From Desulfofustis glycolicus DSM 9705 (GTDB lineage Bacteria; Desulfobacterota; Desulfobulbia; Desulfobulbales; Desulfocapsaceae): a DNA stretch of 64,000 nucleotides. The notes below the pieces were generated by a model. The model was given only the letters and a program-made list of their open reading frames with translations. It made no database searches and had not been told where the DNA came from. The DNA is taken from positions 186,001-250,000 of the forward strand of contig NZ_FQXS01000002.1 of assembly GCF_900130015.1 (NCBI RefSeq), written 5' to 3'. The position numbers and the translations under genes were made by a program. How positions within the stretch are numbered: the first letter of the stretch is position 1; each line of letters opens with the position of its first letter. Shown piece by piece: positions 16,342-25,629 of this stretch.

Positions 16342-18168
16342 TTAGAGAATACGGACCGCTCCGGTATCCGCCGAGGCGGCGAACCGGGCGTAAGCCTGCA
16401 GCGATTTCGGCGCCTGCCGGTCGCGCACCGGCTGGAAAGCCTGGTCTCCCCGAGCCTCTTCCTTGCGGCGTCGTTGATCCAGCTCCTCGGCCGGCACATG
16501 CAGCTTGATGGAGCGATTCGGGATATCGATCTCGATCTGGTCGCCGTCCTTTACCAGGCCGATCAGGCCGCCGGCGGCAGCTTCCGGGGAAACGTGGCCG
16601 ATCGACAGTCCGGAAGTCGCTCCGGAAAAACGCCCGTCGGTGATCAGCGCACATTTCGTGCCGAGTTTCATCGACTTGATATAAGAGGTCGGGTAGAGCA
16701 TCTCCTGCATACCCGGCCCACCTTTCGGTCCCTCGTATATGATAAAGACCACGTCTCCGGCGACCACCGCTCCACCGAGGATGCCCTCACTGGCCTCTTC
16801 CTGGGACTGAAACACCTTGGCGCGACCGGTAAAATTCAGGATCGATGCATCGACGCCGGCGGTCTTCACGATGCTGCCCTTCTCGGCAATATTGCCATAG
16901 AGTACCGCCAGGCCGCCATCGGGCGAATAGGCGTGGTCCCGGTCGCGGATGCAACCGCCTTTTCGGTCCCGGTCAAGTTCCGGGTATTGATTGCCTTGAG
17001 AGCCCATGATCAGGTTGCGGCCGCTGTTGCCGGGCGCGGCGCCGTAGAGACGCAGCGCTTCTTCGCTGGCCGACTGCCGCATGATGTCATAGGCGTCAAG
17101 CGCCTCGGCTAGGTTCATGCCATCCACCCGGCCGACACTCGTGTCGAGCAGCCCGCAACGATCAAGCTCACCCATGATACCGAGGATGCCACCAGCCCGG
17201 TTGACGTCCTGGACATGGTAGGGGGAACTCGGCGAGACTTTGCACAGGTTCGGAATCTTGCGCGACAAACGGTCAATGTCGGCCATTTTGAAGTCGACTT
17301 CTGCCTCGTGGGCGATGGCCAGGATATGCAGCACCGTATTGGTCGAACCGCCCATCGCGATATCGAGAGCCATCGCGTTTTCGAAGGCTTCCTTGGTACA
17401 GACCGAACGCGGCAGCACCGAGGCATCCTCGTTGCCGTACCACGCCTCGCACAGGGCCACGATTCGCTCCGCTGCGCCGGTGAACATCTGCCGCCGCAGT
17501 GTGTGGGTAGCGACCACCGTACCGTTGCCGGGCAGGGCCATACCGAGGGCCTCGGCCAGACAGTTCATCGAATTGGCGGTGAACATGCCCGAGCATGAAC
17601 CGCAGGTCGGACAGGAGGCCCGCTCGATGGTGGCGATGTCTTCATCGCTGACCGATTGATCGGCGGCCATGATCATCGTGTCGACCAGATCGAGCCCTCG
17701 TCCCAATGCCTGCCCTGCTTCCATCGGTCCGCCGGAGACATAGATCGCCGGAATGTTGAGCCGCATCGCCGCCATCAGCATGGCCGGCACGATCTTGTCG
17801 CAATTGGCGATGAGCACCATCGCATCGACCTGGTGGGCGTTGCACATGTACTCGATGGAATCGGCTATCAGCTCCCTGGACGGCAGGGAATAGAGCATGC
17901 CGGCATGCCCCATGGCAATGCCGTCATCGATCGCGATGGTATCGAACTCCGGGGCAAAACAGCCGAGTTGTTCGATCCGCTGCTTGACCATCTGACCGAC
18001 CTGGTGCAGATGCATGTGACCGGGAACCAATTGGGTGAAGGAGTTGACGACGGCGATGATCGGTTTGCCGAATTGCTCCTCGGTCATCCCGTTGGCCCGC
18101 CACAGCGAGCGGGCGCCGGCCATTCTCCTGCCATGCGTGGTGGTGGTACTGCGCAGAGCGATTGCCAT
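16342..18168 (-). CDS. ilvD: Dihydroxy-acid dehydratase (IlvD/Edd family)
   Basis: The 608-residue enzyme carries the cluster-binding cysteines in NCDKIVPAM and [17 protein letters not shown], and the C-terminal [23 protein letters not shown] block. IlvD dehydrates 2,3-dihydroxy-3-methyl acids in branched-chain amino acid synthesis; relatives act on sugar acids. Its full length and ends match bacterial IlvD. AGAGG precedes the ATG. Its neighbours are an aldo/keto reductase (61 bp upstream) and acid-uptake genes rather than ilvBN/ilvC. A sugar-acid dehydratase role is therefore a serious alternative to biosynthesis. Confidence 0.85.
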   Translation of the reverse strand: MAIALRSTTTTHGRRMAGARSLWRANGMTEEQFGKPIIAVVNSFTQLVPGHMHLHQVGQMVKQRIEQLGCFAPEFDTIAIDDGIAMGHAGMLYSLPSRELIADSIEYMCNAHQVDAMVLIANCDKIVPAMLMAAMRLNIPAIYVSGGPMEAGQALGRGLDLVDTMIMAADQSVSDEDIATIERASCPTCGSCSGMFTANSMNCLAEALGMALPGNGTVVATHTLRRQMFTGAAERIVALCEAWYGNEDASVLPRSVCTKEAFENAMALDIAMGGSTNTVLHILAIAHEAEVDFKMADIDRLSRKIPNLCKVSPSSPYHVQDVNRAGGILGIMGELDRCGLLDTSVGRVDGMNLAEALDAYDIMRQSASEEALRLYGAAPGNSGRNLIMGSQGNQYPELDRDRKGGCIRDRDHAYSPDGGLAVLYGNIAEKGSIVKTAGVDASILNFTGRAKVFQSQEEASEGILGGAVVAGDVVFIIYEGPKGGPGMQEMLYPTSYIKSMKLGTKCALITDGRFSGATSGLSIGHVSPEAAAGGLIGLVKDGDQIEIDIPNRSIKLHVPAEELDQRRRKEEARGDQAFQPVRDRQAPKSLQAYARFAASADTGAVRIL

Positions 18169-18229
18169 GATATTACCTCTTTGAATTTCGTTTTTTCCAA
18201 GCTCCCCTCAAGCTGCAGGCGGGCCGCGG

Positions 18230-19204
18230 TTACGGCTTGATATCGTCTGTCCGGTCGGTGGCCGGCGGCGGCGTCGGCGTCAAAGCGGCCAGCCGGTGGT
18301 ACAGCTCTTCAGTCATATCGATTTCCAATGCGTTGAGCGAGTCTTCCAGTTGCACGGTGTTGCGCGCCCCGATGATCGGTGCGGTGATCGCCGGGTGGGC
18401 CGCCGCCCAGGCCACCGCGAGACTAACCGGATTGTACCCGTTCGAACGGGCGAAATCGACATATTTGACCGCCGCGGCCAGCATCCATTCGTCGCCATAA
18501 CGCCGGCCGTAACTGGCCAACCGGCCGAGGCGATGTTCGGACGGCTCGATGGATTGCCCGTATTTACCGGTGAGCAATCCGCCCCCCAGCGGGTTGTAAC
18601 TGAAGACCCCGAGCCCGGCCGCCTCGGCATGCGGCAGGATCTCAACCTCGGCCTGGCGCTTGACCAGGTTGTACATCGGCTGAATGCAGACGAAACCGGG
18701 CCAGTCGTGCCGGGCCGACACCCCAAGGGCCGTGGCAACTTGCCAGGCGGCGAAGTTACTGGCACCGATATAGCGGATCTTGCCTTGGCGCACCAGGTCG
18801 TCCAGCGCCGACAGCGTTTCTTCCAGCGATGTGTGCGGGTCGAAACGGTGCAGGAAATAGATGTCTATCCACGAGGTGCGCAGCCGCTTCAGGCTCGCCT
18901 CCACCGACGCGGTGAGATTACGACGTGAAGAACCGCGGGCATTGATATCGGTGCCCATCTGCCCCCACCCCTTGCTGGTGATGATCAACTCGTCGCGACA
19001 GCCGGCGATCAACTGACCGAGAATCTCCTCGGCCGACCCTTTGCTGTAGACGTTGGCACAGTCGAAGGTATTAATACCGGCATCGCGGCAACGATGGAAC
19101 AGGGCCGCCGACTCGCGGGGATCGGCCTCGTTGCCGAAGGTCATCGTACCCATGCACAGCTGGGAGACCTGAATGCCGGTGGATCCGAGATAGTGATACT
19201 GCAT
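18230..19204 (-). CDS. Aldo/keto reductase
   Basis: The 324-residue NADPH-dependent oxidoreductase is of AKR family type (YajO/Tas-like). It starts MQYHYLGSTGIQVSQLCMGTMTFG and contains DCANVYSKGSAEEILGQL with the catalytic Asp and Tyr, the Lys in IITSKGWG, the His in YFLHRFDP and IGASNFAAWQ. GGAGGAG supports the start at 19204 over an upstream in-frame ATG. It is directly upstream of ilvD and probably co-transcribed with it. The substrate is unknown. Confidence 0.87.
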   Translation of the reverse strand: MQYHYLGSTGIQVSQLCMGTMTFGNEADPRESAALFHRCRDAGINTFDCANVYSKGSAEEILGQLIAGCRDELIITSKGWGQMGTDINARGSSRRNLTASVEASLKRLRTSWIDIYFLHRFDPHTSLEETLSALDDLVRQGKIRYIGASNFAAWQVATALGVSARHDWPGFVCIQPMYNLVKRQAEVEILPHAEAAGLGVFSYNPLGGGLLTGKYGQSIEPSEHRLGRLASYGRRYGDEWMLAAAVKYVDFARSNGYNPVSLAVAWAAAHPAITAPIIGARNTVQLEDSLNALEIDMTEELYHRLAALTPTPPPATDRTDDIKP

Positions 19205-19396
19205 GGCACTCCTCCAATGATGGTGAATGATTATTGTTATGATATCAGGCTGCCGTGAGAATTTCGAGCCTGCCGGCAAAAATTAAAACAAATGAGAATA
19301 GTGGCCGCTTCCATAGAGGCCTCATCCCAGGAACGAACTGCTTTCATAGCGCACAGAGAACGGATCGTACGACCATTTCGCCGAGGTAACCGTCTT

Positions 19397-20155
19397 TCAA
19401 CGGGCTGCCGGCCCACCGGGAAGCGGCGTGTCTTCCCGGGCCTCCCGAACGTGTGCCCGCATGATCCGCTCACAAAGCTGGGTATCGCCGAGATCAAGCG
19501 CCAACAGGATCTTTTTGTGGCCGGCGATGCTCCGGCGAGCGCCACCGAGATGGACCAGGGTATTTTCTCGATAGCGCAGCACATAGTGCCGCATATCTTC
19601 GATCAAGCCGTGCAGCCGTGGCCGGGAGCCGGCAATCAGACCGGACAGCAGGTCATGAAACCGGGTGTTGAGCGCGAAAACGCGGTCCAAATCTTCTGTG
19701 CCGCAGGCCTGCTCCGCCTGGACCACCAGCGCCCGCAATTCATCCAGCGCCTCGGCAGTTATAGTCGCCGCCAGACAAGCCAGAGCGTGGCCTTCCAGAA
19801 CCGCCCGGATCTCGAACAACTCGTTCATGTCCTCGAGAGAATCATCGGGCACCTGGAACCCACGGGCGCCGGCGGCAATGACCAGCCCTTCCAACTCCAG
19901 TTTGTGCAGCGCCTCACGAATCGGCGTACGACTCACGCCGAGACGCCCGGCGAGAAACTGTTCGGTCAGGCGCTGTCCGGGACGGAATTGCCCGGTCACC
20001 AATTGTCGACGGAGCAACCGATAGGTCTGTTCACGCACGGAACGGGAACGAACGGGAGTCGCACTCAGTGAATCCACTATTTTGTATCCAAAAATGTTAG
20101 AAGCATAGCTCTTCCTACCCGATCCCACCGATGTCGTCAAGTTTTTCGCTAACAT
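19397..20155 (-). CDS. GntR-family regulator with FCD domain
   Basis: It has an N-terminal winged helix (VREQTYRLLRRQLVTGQFRPGQRL, then LGVSRTPIREALHKLELEGLV) and an FCD ligand domain with metal-binding candidates such as NTRFHDLL and the C-terminal GHKKIL histidine. The start is uncertain. The frame opens at 20155 (252 residues), but neither that ATG nor a GTG at 20077 has a clear ribosome-binding site. A TTGGATACAA operator overlaps the first 26 codons, which favours the later start. It is divergent from the Fe-S gene at 20345, its likely target. FCD regulators usually respond to small carboxylic acids. Confidence 0.85.
   Translation of the reverse strand: MLAKNLTTSVGSGRKSYASNIFGYKIVDSLSATPVRSRSVREQTYRLLRRQLVTGQFRPGQRLTEQFLAGRLGVSRTPIREALHKLELEGLVIAAGARGFQVPDDSLEDMNELFEIRAVLEGHALACLAATITAEALDELRALVVQAEQACGTEDLDRVFALNTRFHDLLSGLIAGSRPRLHGLIEDMRHYVLRYRENTLVHLGGARRSIAGHKKILLALDLGDTQLCERIMRAHVREAREDTPLPGGPAAR
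20082..20091. promoter_or_regulatory. Operator TTGTATCCAA near the regulator start
   Basis: The near-palindrome TTGTATCCAA is the reverse complement of the site at 20272-20281. The two lie on either side of the divergent intergenic region, about 190 bp apart. They are probably binding sites of the FCD regulator encoded here, with this copy giving autoregulation. Confidence 0.55.
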
Positions 20156-20253
20156 CTGATAACTAATTGTACATTAGCAATATTTTACTATTAACAAGCA
20201 AACGACAGGCTTGTTCCGAACCGCTTGTCGGACGACTATGACCAACGAAACCG

Positions 20254-20282
20254 TTGCCACTCCCCTCTTTTTTGGATACAAT
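20254..20282 (+). promoter_or_regulatory. Sigma-70 promoter with overlapping operator for the Fe-S gene pair
   Basis: A -35 TTGCCA (20254-20259) and -10 TACAAT (20277-20282) are separated by 17 bp. The operator TTGGATACAA (20272-20281) covers the -10 element, a repressor arrangement. It lies 62 bp before the ATG at 20345. Confidence 0.6.
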
Positions 20283-20344
20283 ACCAGAGACCTGCCGGAA
20301 ACGGCCCTGAACCTCCCCTTTAACCATCGAGGATCACTGCGGTT

Positions 20345-21172
20345 ATGAACATTTCAAAGGAAAAATGCGTCGGGTGCGCCAATTGCATCCCCATCTGTTC
20401 CGTCGGCGCCATTTACATCGGCGAGGACGGTCTGGCGGAGATCAATACGGAGACCTGTGTCGAGTGCCACAATTGCTATCGGAGCCTGAGCTTCGAGCAC
20501 CTCCAGCCGGGATTGACGCGGACCATTCGCCGCATATTGAAGAAATTCGGCCTGCGCTTTCAACCCGATCCCGATGTCTGCCCGACCGAGGCCTTCATCC
20601 CGGACGAGCTTTCCTGGCCGCGCATCGTCCGACGCGCCTTCAGCGACCCGATGGTCACCCACGAGTCGACCGGCGTTCATGGGCGCGGCACCGAGGAAGT
20701 CAAGACCAATGACGTCAGTCATCGCATCAAGCCCGGTGATGTCGGCATCGTCGTCGAATTCGGCCGTCCCGGCATCGGTGTCTATTTTCGCGAGGTACAA
20801 AAAGCGACCATGGCCATGGCCGCGGCGCGCGTCGTCTTCGAAGAAGGCAACCCGGTGACCCAGATGATGGCCGACCGGCAAATCGGCACCATCCGGGAAG
20901 ACGTTCTCGACGAGAAGGTCCTCTCCTGCATCGTCGAGATCACCGTACCGCTCGACGATACCGTCCGAGTCCTCGGCGTCGTCAAGCAGATCTGCCAAGC
21001 GGCCGAGACGGTGATCTCCATCGGCGTCTCGACCGTCTGCGATGAGGCCGGCAACGATCCGATCAGGGAGCTTCTCGAACGGGAAGGCTATCAGGTCGGC
21101 TGGGCGAAAGTAAATCTCGGCCTGGGGCGGGCCAGCAACGCCTCTATCAGCACTGCGGGAGGTGCGCAATGA
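20345..21172 (+). CDS. Ferredoxin-domain protein of unknown function
   Basis: The 275-residue protein starts with a two-cluster ferredoxin module. Cluster cysteines are C8, C11, C14, C18 and then C38, C41, C44 with the last cysteine displaced to C79 (DVCPTEA) by a 35-residue basic, helical insertion. The C-terminal part (about 125-260) is not recognised. It contains GIVVEFGRPGIGVYFREVQKA and a region (193-235) with alternating strand and helix pattern that could be an ACT-like or ferredoxin-like fold. No membrane segments are seen. It overlaps the next gene by 4 bp (ATGA), so the two products probably form a complex. It may be an electron-transfer or redox-sensing subunit. Confidence 0.75.
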   Translation: MNISKEKCVGCANCIPICSVGAIYIGEDGLAEINTETCVECHNCYRSLSFEHLQPGLTRTIRRILKKFGLRFQPDPDVCPTEAFIPDELSWPRIVRRAFSDPMVTHESTGVHGRGTEEVKTNDVSHRIKPGDVGIVVEFGRPGIGVYFREVQKATMAMAAARVVFEEGNPVTQMMADRQIGTIREDVLDEKVLSCIVEITVPLDDTVRVLGVVKQICQAAETVISIGVSTVCDEAGNDPIRELLEREGYQVGWAKVNLGLGRASNASISTAGGAQ

Positions 21173-21849
21173 CCAATACACTCCACCGTTTCGGCACAGC
21201 GGAAACCCTGAAAAACGATTTCATCGTCTTTGCCATGGCCGGCAAGGGCTTCAACGATGAAGGCGCTTTGGACAAGGCGAAGACCTTCTTGCGGACCGCC
21301 ATCAAGTACCGGCCGATCAACATGGGCAACGCCCTGGTCAATGCCCTCTATCGCCCGGAAAAGGATCTGACCTTTATCAAGCTCTACTTCGTCGGCCGAC
21401 AGGAAAAGACCACCTACGAGCGGCTTATCGACGAGATCCCGGGTCCCGGTTCGGCGGCCGTGGTCTTTGACGACGGCGCCGCCGCCAGCCAGTTCGTTCG
21501 CGAGATCAAAGGACTCGATCTCGGTCTGTCGATCAATATCAGCGCCCTGGTGGACGATGTCCGGGGCATCTGCGGCGAAGTCGACATTACCCCGCATGCG
21601 GTCGAATATACCCTCGGCTTCCACGGCGACACCAGCCGCCTGCCGGATCGCGACACCCTGTCGCTGTCGACCATGTGCGGCCACGGCATGGTCTCGCCCA
21701 ATTTCGCCAAAAAGATGATCGACCGGGTCAAGGAAGGCCGGATGGCCCCCGAAGCGGCAGCCTCCTGTATGGCCAAGTTCTGCGTCTGCGGGGTCTTCAA
21801 TACGACCCGAGCAATGCGGGTGCTCAATCGGGTGAAGAAAGGCGAATAA
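21169..21849 (+). CDS. Cys-rich protein of unknown function, partner of the ferredoxin-domain protein
   Basis: This 226-residue soluble protein belongs to no family I recognise. The conserved-looking C-terminal third holds C170-G-H172 (STMCGHGMVSPNF) and C200, C205 and C207 (CMAKFCVCGVFN), an arrangement suited to an Fe-S cluster or another metal. C135 lies apart. The N-terminal half has mixed helix and strand pattern without a motif I can name. Start and stop overlap with the ferredoxin-domain gene indicates tight coupling. The pair is followed by a strong terminator and is under the divergent FCD regulator, so the two genes form a self-contained unit. Confidence 0.7.
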   Translation: MTNTLHRFGTAETLKNDFIVFAMAGKGFNDEGALDKAKTFLRTAIKYRPINMGNALVNALYRPEKDLTFIKLYFVGRQEKTTYERLIDEIPGPGSAAVVFDDGAAASQFVREIKGLDLGLSINISALVDDVRGICGEVDITPHAVEYTLGFHGDTSRLPDRDTLSLSTMCGHGMVSPNFAKKMIDRVKEGRMAPEAAASCMAKFCVCGVFNTTRAMRVLNRVKKGE

Positions 21850-21875
21850 CTGCCGGCCTCAGGTCTCAACACCCT

Positions 21876-21923
21876 CAACCGGCAGACTGCTCCTCCATAC
21901 GCAGTCTGCCGGTTGATTTTTTT
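21876..21923 (+). terminator. Intrinsic terminator of the Fe-S gene pair
   Basis: A 15-bp perfect stem (CAACCGGCAGACTGC and its complement) with a 10-nt loop is followed by ATTTTTTT. Confidence 0.88.
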
Positions 21924-21953
21924 ACCCCCCGTGACAGGGCACAAAAGACACGG

Positions 21954-22061
21954 AAAATCGGCATCGTGGTTGGAAGGGCAGCAATAATACAGATCAAAAC
22001 CTGTCCCACCGTTGGATTAGAGAGCGGAGGACAGGTAAAACCTGTCCCGCCGTTAGGAAAG
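21954..22061. repeat. Palindromic repeat family B, rearranged copy
   Basis: An AAAATCGGCATCGTGGTTGG arm (21954-21981) is followed by two GACAGGT-type modules: AAAACCTGTCCCACCGTTGG and GGACAGGTAAAACCTGTCCC. The second module is palindromic. It fills most of the space between the terminator and the 3' end of the TtuC-type gene and slightly overlaps that gene's terminal codons. Confidence 0.6.
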
Positions 22062-23108
22062 ACTGCCGATAACGCGCTCGGTAAACGAGTCAGTCGTCTC
22101 GCTGCCACCCAGGTCACGGGTCAGAAAGCCGTCACCGGTGACCTTTTCCACCGCCGCCATCAAGGCCGCGCCGGCCGGGGCCTCGCCGAGGAAATCGAGC
22201 ATCATTTGGATCGACCAGAAGGTGGCGATCGGATTTGCTACGCCTTGTCCGGCGATGTCGGGCGCCGAGCCGTGCACCGGCTCGAACATCGACGGGAACT
22301 CCCGCTCGACGTTGAGGTTGGCCGATGGCGCTACGCCGATGCCACCGGCCACCGCCGGACCGAGATCGGAGAGGATATCGCCGAACAGATTCGAGCCGAC
22401 CACCACGTCGAACCAGTCGGGATGCTGCACGAAATGGGCGGTCAGGATATCGATGTGGAACTGGTCGCAGCGCAGGTCCGGATAGTCGGCAGTCACTGCG
22501 CGAAACCGCTCGTCCCAGTACGGCATGGTAAAACGGATGCCGTTCGATTTGGTGGCCGAGGTCAGGTGACGGGCCGGGCGGTTCATGGCCGTCTCGCAGG
22601 CAAAGCGGATCACCCGGTCGACGCCTTTCCGGGTAAAGACCGACTCCTGCACCACCACCTCACGGTCGGTGCCGGTGAACAGGCGACCGCCGATATCCGA
22701 GTATTCGCCCTCGGTGTTCTCCCTTACCACGAGAAAATCGATATCTGCCGCGGTCCGGCCGGCCAGCGGTGACGAAATACCGTTGAGCAGCCGCACCGGA
22801 CGGAGATTGACATATTGCTCGAACTGACGGCGAATCGGCAGTAGTAGACCCCACAGCGAGACGTGGTCCGCTACGTTCGGGGCACCGACCGCCCCGAGCA
22901 GGATTGCCTGAAACGGGCGCAGCTGCTCCAGGCCGTCGGCCGGCATCATTTCACCGTGCTGCCGGTAATAGGCGCAGGAAAAAGGAAACTCGGTCAATTG
23001 CAGACCGAACTGAAACTCTTTGGCCAGCACTTCCAGCACCTTCACGCCTGCCGGGATGACTTCCCTGCCGATCCCGTCACCGGGAATCAGCGCAATCTGA
23101 TAGTCCAT
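22053..23108 (-). CDS. Isocitrate/isopropylmalate dehydrogenase family enzyme, tartrate/D-malate dehydrogenase type
   Basis: The 351-residue beta-decarboxylating dehydrogenase starts MDYQIALIPGDGIGREVIPAG. It contains LWGLLLPIRRQFEQYVNLRPVR, the REN(T)EGEYSD loop and the metal/NAD block SNLFGDILSDLGP, then EPVHGSAPDIAG. The LRPVRLL and RENTEGEYSDIGGRL regions are closer to TtuC/DmlA (tartrate/D-malate dehydrogenase) than to LeuB. The start at 23108 follows AGGAG at 8-nt spacing; an ATG 18 bp upstream lacks a site. It lies alone, convergent with the Fe-S pair. The natural substrate (D-malate, tartrate or 3-isopropylmalate-like) is not certain. Confidence 0.83.
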   Translation of the reverse strand: MDYQIALIPGDGIGREVIPAGVKVLEVLAKEFQFGLQLTEFPFSCAYYRQHGEMMPADGLEQLRPFQAILLGAVGAPNVADHVSLWGLLLPIRRQFEQYVNLRPVRLLNGISSPLAGRTAADIDFLVVRENTEGEYSDIGGRLFTGTDREVVVQESVFTRKGVDRVIRFACETAMNRPARHLTSATKSNGIRFTMPYWDERFRAVTADYPDLRCDQFHIDILTAHFVQHPDWFDVVVGSNLFGDILSDLGPAVAGGIGVAPSANLNVEREFPSMFEPVHGSAPDIAGQGVANPIATFWSIQMMLDFLGEAPAGAALMAAVEKVTGDGFLTRDLGGSETTDSFTERVIGSLS

Positions 23109-23133
23109 ATGCGTGCTCCTGTCCATGTCTGAA

Positions 23134-23276
23134 GGGAACCTTGAAAAATTATCATTTCGCCCAATTTCATCGTTGCGTAATCAACTTTTATCATCGGAAT
23201 ATCGTGTATATGCCTGCGATATAATTTTCCTGCGCGCCTCGATCTTGAACGAAATTCCGAATGTTTCAAGATCCCC
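23134..23276. repeat. Dispersed repeat family A, copy 1 (143 bp)
   Basis: The element starts GGGAACCTTGAAAAATT and ends TTTCAAGATCCCC, imperfect terminal inverted repeats. Three other copies with the same length and internal sequence occur at 38379, 51441 (inverted) and 59114. It has no coding capacity, consistent with a MITE-like element. It lies just upstream of the TtuC-type gene start. Confidence 0.75.
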
Positions 23277-23494
23277 TGATGATGCCTGAAAATTTCGGGC
23301 TACCTTCCACCTCACTGCAGCTTAGCAGAACCGGGCAAAACGACCAAATCATTCCTGCTTACCTCGGCGTGATCATAGCGGATCGCTCCTTTTGCCGGAA
23401 CATGACGCTTGATCGTGGAACGACTGGTGGCGTCCTGGTATAGTAATGGACTTCGTCACCATTGCCGATACCATCCTTTACTGGGAGAAGGCCG

Positions 23495-24304
23495 ATGCCC
23501 ACCGACTTCACCACCATGCTCCTGGCCTATGGCGCGGTCGGCGCGTTCGTCGGCATCCTCGCCGGACTGCTCGGTGTCGGCGGCGGCGGCGTGATCGTGC
23601 CGCTGCTGGTCTTCGTCTTCCACCTGCAGGGGGTCAGTGACCAGATAACCATGCACCTGGCCCTCGGCACCTCGCTGGCCAGCATCGTGTTTACGTCGAT
23701 CTCGAGCTTCATGGCCCACCATCGCCGTGGTGCCGTACACTGGCGGACGGTGCGGCTGATCGTGGCCGGCATCGTCGGCGGCACGCTGCTCGGCTCCCGC
23801 TGCGCGGCGCTGCTATCCACCGATTTCCTGAAAGGGTTTTTCGTGCTGTTCCTCTACTTCGTTGCGCTGCAGATGCTCGTCAACCGGCCGCCGAAACCGT
23901 CTCGGGAACTCCCCGGACTGGCCGGCATGTCGGTCACCGGCGGAGTGATCGGTCTACTCTCCAGCCTGGTCGGCATCGGTGGCGGTTCGCTGTCGGTACC
24001 GTTCATGGTCTGGTGCAATATCGCCGTCCATCGCGCCATCGGCACCTCGGCCGCAATCGGCCTGCCGATCGCGCTGGCCGGCACCGTCGGCTATGTGGTC
24101 AACGGCTGGGGGCAGCCTCAGCTGCCAGCCTATTGCGTGGGGTTTGTTTACCTGCCGGCCCTGGCCGGCATCGCCGCCGTCAGCGTCCTGACCGCACCGC
24201 TCGGCGTGCGGCTGGCGCACCGATTGCCGGTGGACAAACTGCGCAAGATCTTTGCGCTGATGCTGATCGCTGTCGGCACCCGGATGCTGGCTAGCATCTT
24301 CTGA
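23495..24304 (+). CDS. TauE/SafE family membrane permease, second copy
   Basis: This 269-residue paralogue of the 2987-3784 protein is strongly similar along its whole length. It shares GTSLASI.FTS.SSFMAHH.RGAV and SSLVGIGGG.LSVPFM, and about 70% of positions look identical by eye. The start at 23495 is preceded by GGGAGAAGG. It is predicted to export a small anion such as sulfite or a sulfonate. It stands as a single gene, convergent with the MFS gene, with the family A repeat upstream. Confidence 0.88.
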   Translation: MPTDFTTMLLAYGAVGAFVGILAGLLGVGGGGVIVPLLVFVFHLQGVSDQITMHLALGTSLASIVFTSISSFMAHHRRGAVHWRTVRLIVAGIVGGTLLGSRCAALLSTDFLKGFFVLFLYFVALQMLVNRPPKPSRELPGLAGMSVTGGVIGLLSSLVGIGGGSLSVPFMVWCNIAVHRAIGTSAAIGLPIALAGTVGYVVNGWGQPQLPAYCVGFVYLPALAGIAAVSVLTAPLGVRLAHRLPVDKLRKIFALMLIAVGTRMLASIF

Positions 24305-24319
24305 AGGGAACCTGAATCT

Positions 24320-25606
24320 TCAGTGCTCCGCCATCTCGCAATAGGATTCCCGGGTGAACAATACCATCAAGACAGAAACCGCCGCACACAGCGTCAGCCA
24401 GAGAAAGGCGGCTGAATAGGCCTCGGCCGGATAGATCCGGGCCCCGCCGACGAGCACGCCCTGCCAGTGCGCATCGAGGATAGAACCGAGGAGCGGCTGC
24501 AGAATCGCCGCGATACCGAGCACCGCCATATTCACCACCCCGCCAACGGCGCCAGAGGCGCCCGGATGATTGACTTCCCGGGAAAAGGCAAAGCCGATGA
24601 TCAGTGCGCCGGATGTAAACCCGATCGCTGCCAGTAGCGGGTAGAGCAACTGATACGGCAGCTCCACCAGCAGAAAAACGGTCCAGAGCAGCGCTGTCGC
24701 CAGATTGCATACCAGGTACGGCAGCTTGCGCCGGCCGATTCGGTCGGAGATGGCGCCGAGCACCGGGCCACCGATAGCCCAGGCGATCAGCATGGTGGTG
24801 GTGATGGTAGCGGCATGTGAGCGACCCAGTCCATAGACCTGCGTCAGGTACGGCACGCCCCAGAGCCCCGCGAAGACGAGGACCGGCGCCGCTGACAGAC
24901 CGCCGGCAAAGAATAGCAGCCAGGTCTGTTTTTTCAAAACCACCGACTTGAGGGCGACACCAGCGGGCAGGGAACCGTTCTGCAACACCGAGGCATGGGC
25001 GTGACTGCGGTAGTCATAGGAGCTCGGGTCATCACGCACGGTCAGCCAGATGATCAGCGCGGCGGCCAGGGTCAGACCGCCGCTGACACCCATCGACAGA
25101 CGCCAGCCGAACGATGCCACCGCCTCGGACAATGGCACCCCGGCCAGCACTCCGCCGATATTGCCAAAGAGCAGAGCAACTCCGGTCACCGTGGCGAAGC
25201 GATTCGTCGGGAACCAGTGACCGGCCAGTTTCATGCAGGAAACGAAGGCCACCGCCACCGAGGCGCCGATCACCACCCGGCCGATAATCGCCGTCGCCAG
25301 ATTCGGGCCGTAGGCAAAGATAAAGATGCCGGCGGCGCAGGCAGCGCAGGCATAACTGCTGAGGCGACGCGCCCCGATCCGGTCGACGAGCAGGCCACTG
25401 GGGATCTGCATCGCTGCGTAGGCGTAAAAATAGGCCGCGGACAAGTTGCCGAGCAGGGCCCCGCCCATGGCGAAATCGCGCATCAACTCCTCGACCATGA
25501 CCGCCGGGGCCATGCGTTGAAAAAAGCCGATCAGGTACAAAACGGCAACCAGGCCCCACATCAGCCAACCAAGCCACGCCGGCGGATATCCTTTCGTCTG
25601 CTGCAT
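24320..25606 (-). CDS. Major facilitator superfamily transporter
   Basis: The 428-residue protein has about 12 membrane segments. The MFS loop motif is seen as LVDRIGARRLSSY after helix 2 and again as ISDRIGRRKLPYL after helix 8. The PAWLGWLMWGLVAVLYLIGFFQRMAPAVM N-terminus recalls anion:H+ symporters of the hexuronate/phthalate or D-galactonate type. The start at 25606 has AAGGAG 11 nt upstream; an ATG 24 bp earlier sits against the chlD stop. It lies downstream of chlI/chlD on the same strand and may be co-transcribed. Substrate unknown. Confidence 0.82.
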   Translation of the reverse strand: MQQTKGYPPAWLGWLMWGLVAVLYLIGFFQRMAPAVMVEELMRDFAMGGALLGNLSAAYFYAYAAMQIPSGLLVDRIGARRLSSYACAACAAGIFIFAYGPNLATAIIGRVVIGASVAVAFVSCMKLAGHWFPTNRFATVTGVALLFGNIGGVLAGVPLSEAVASFGWRLSMGVSGGLTLAAALIIWLTVRDDPSSYDYRSHAHASVLQNGSLPAGVALKSVVLKKQTWLLFFAGGLSAAPVLVFAGLWGVPYLTQVYGLGRSHAATITTTMLIAWAIGGPVLGAISDRIGRRKLPYLVCNLATALLWTVFLLVELPYQLLYPLLAAIGFTSGALIIGFAFSREVNHPGASGAVGGVVNMAVLGIAAILQPLLGSILDAHWQGVLVGGARIYPAEAYSAAFLWLTLCAAVSVLMVLFTRESYCEMAEH

Positions 25607-25629
25607 TTCTGTTACGTCTCCTTCTCTCA

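Noticed and set aside
21675-22772. 365-codon plus-strand frame over the TtuC-type gene
   Set aside because: It starts inside the Cys-rich gene, crosses a terminator and is opposite a clearly conserved dehydrogenase.
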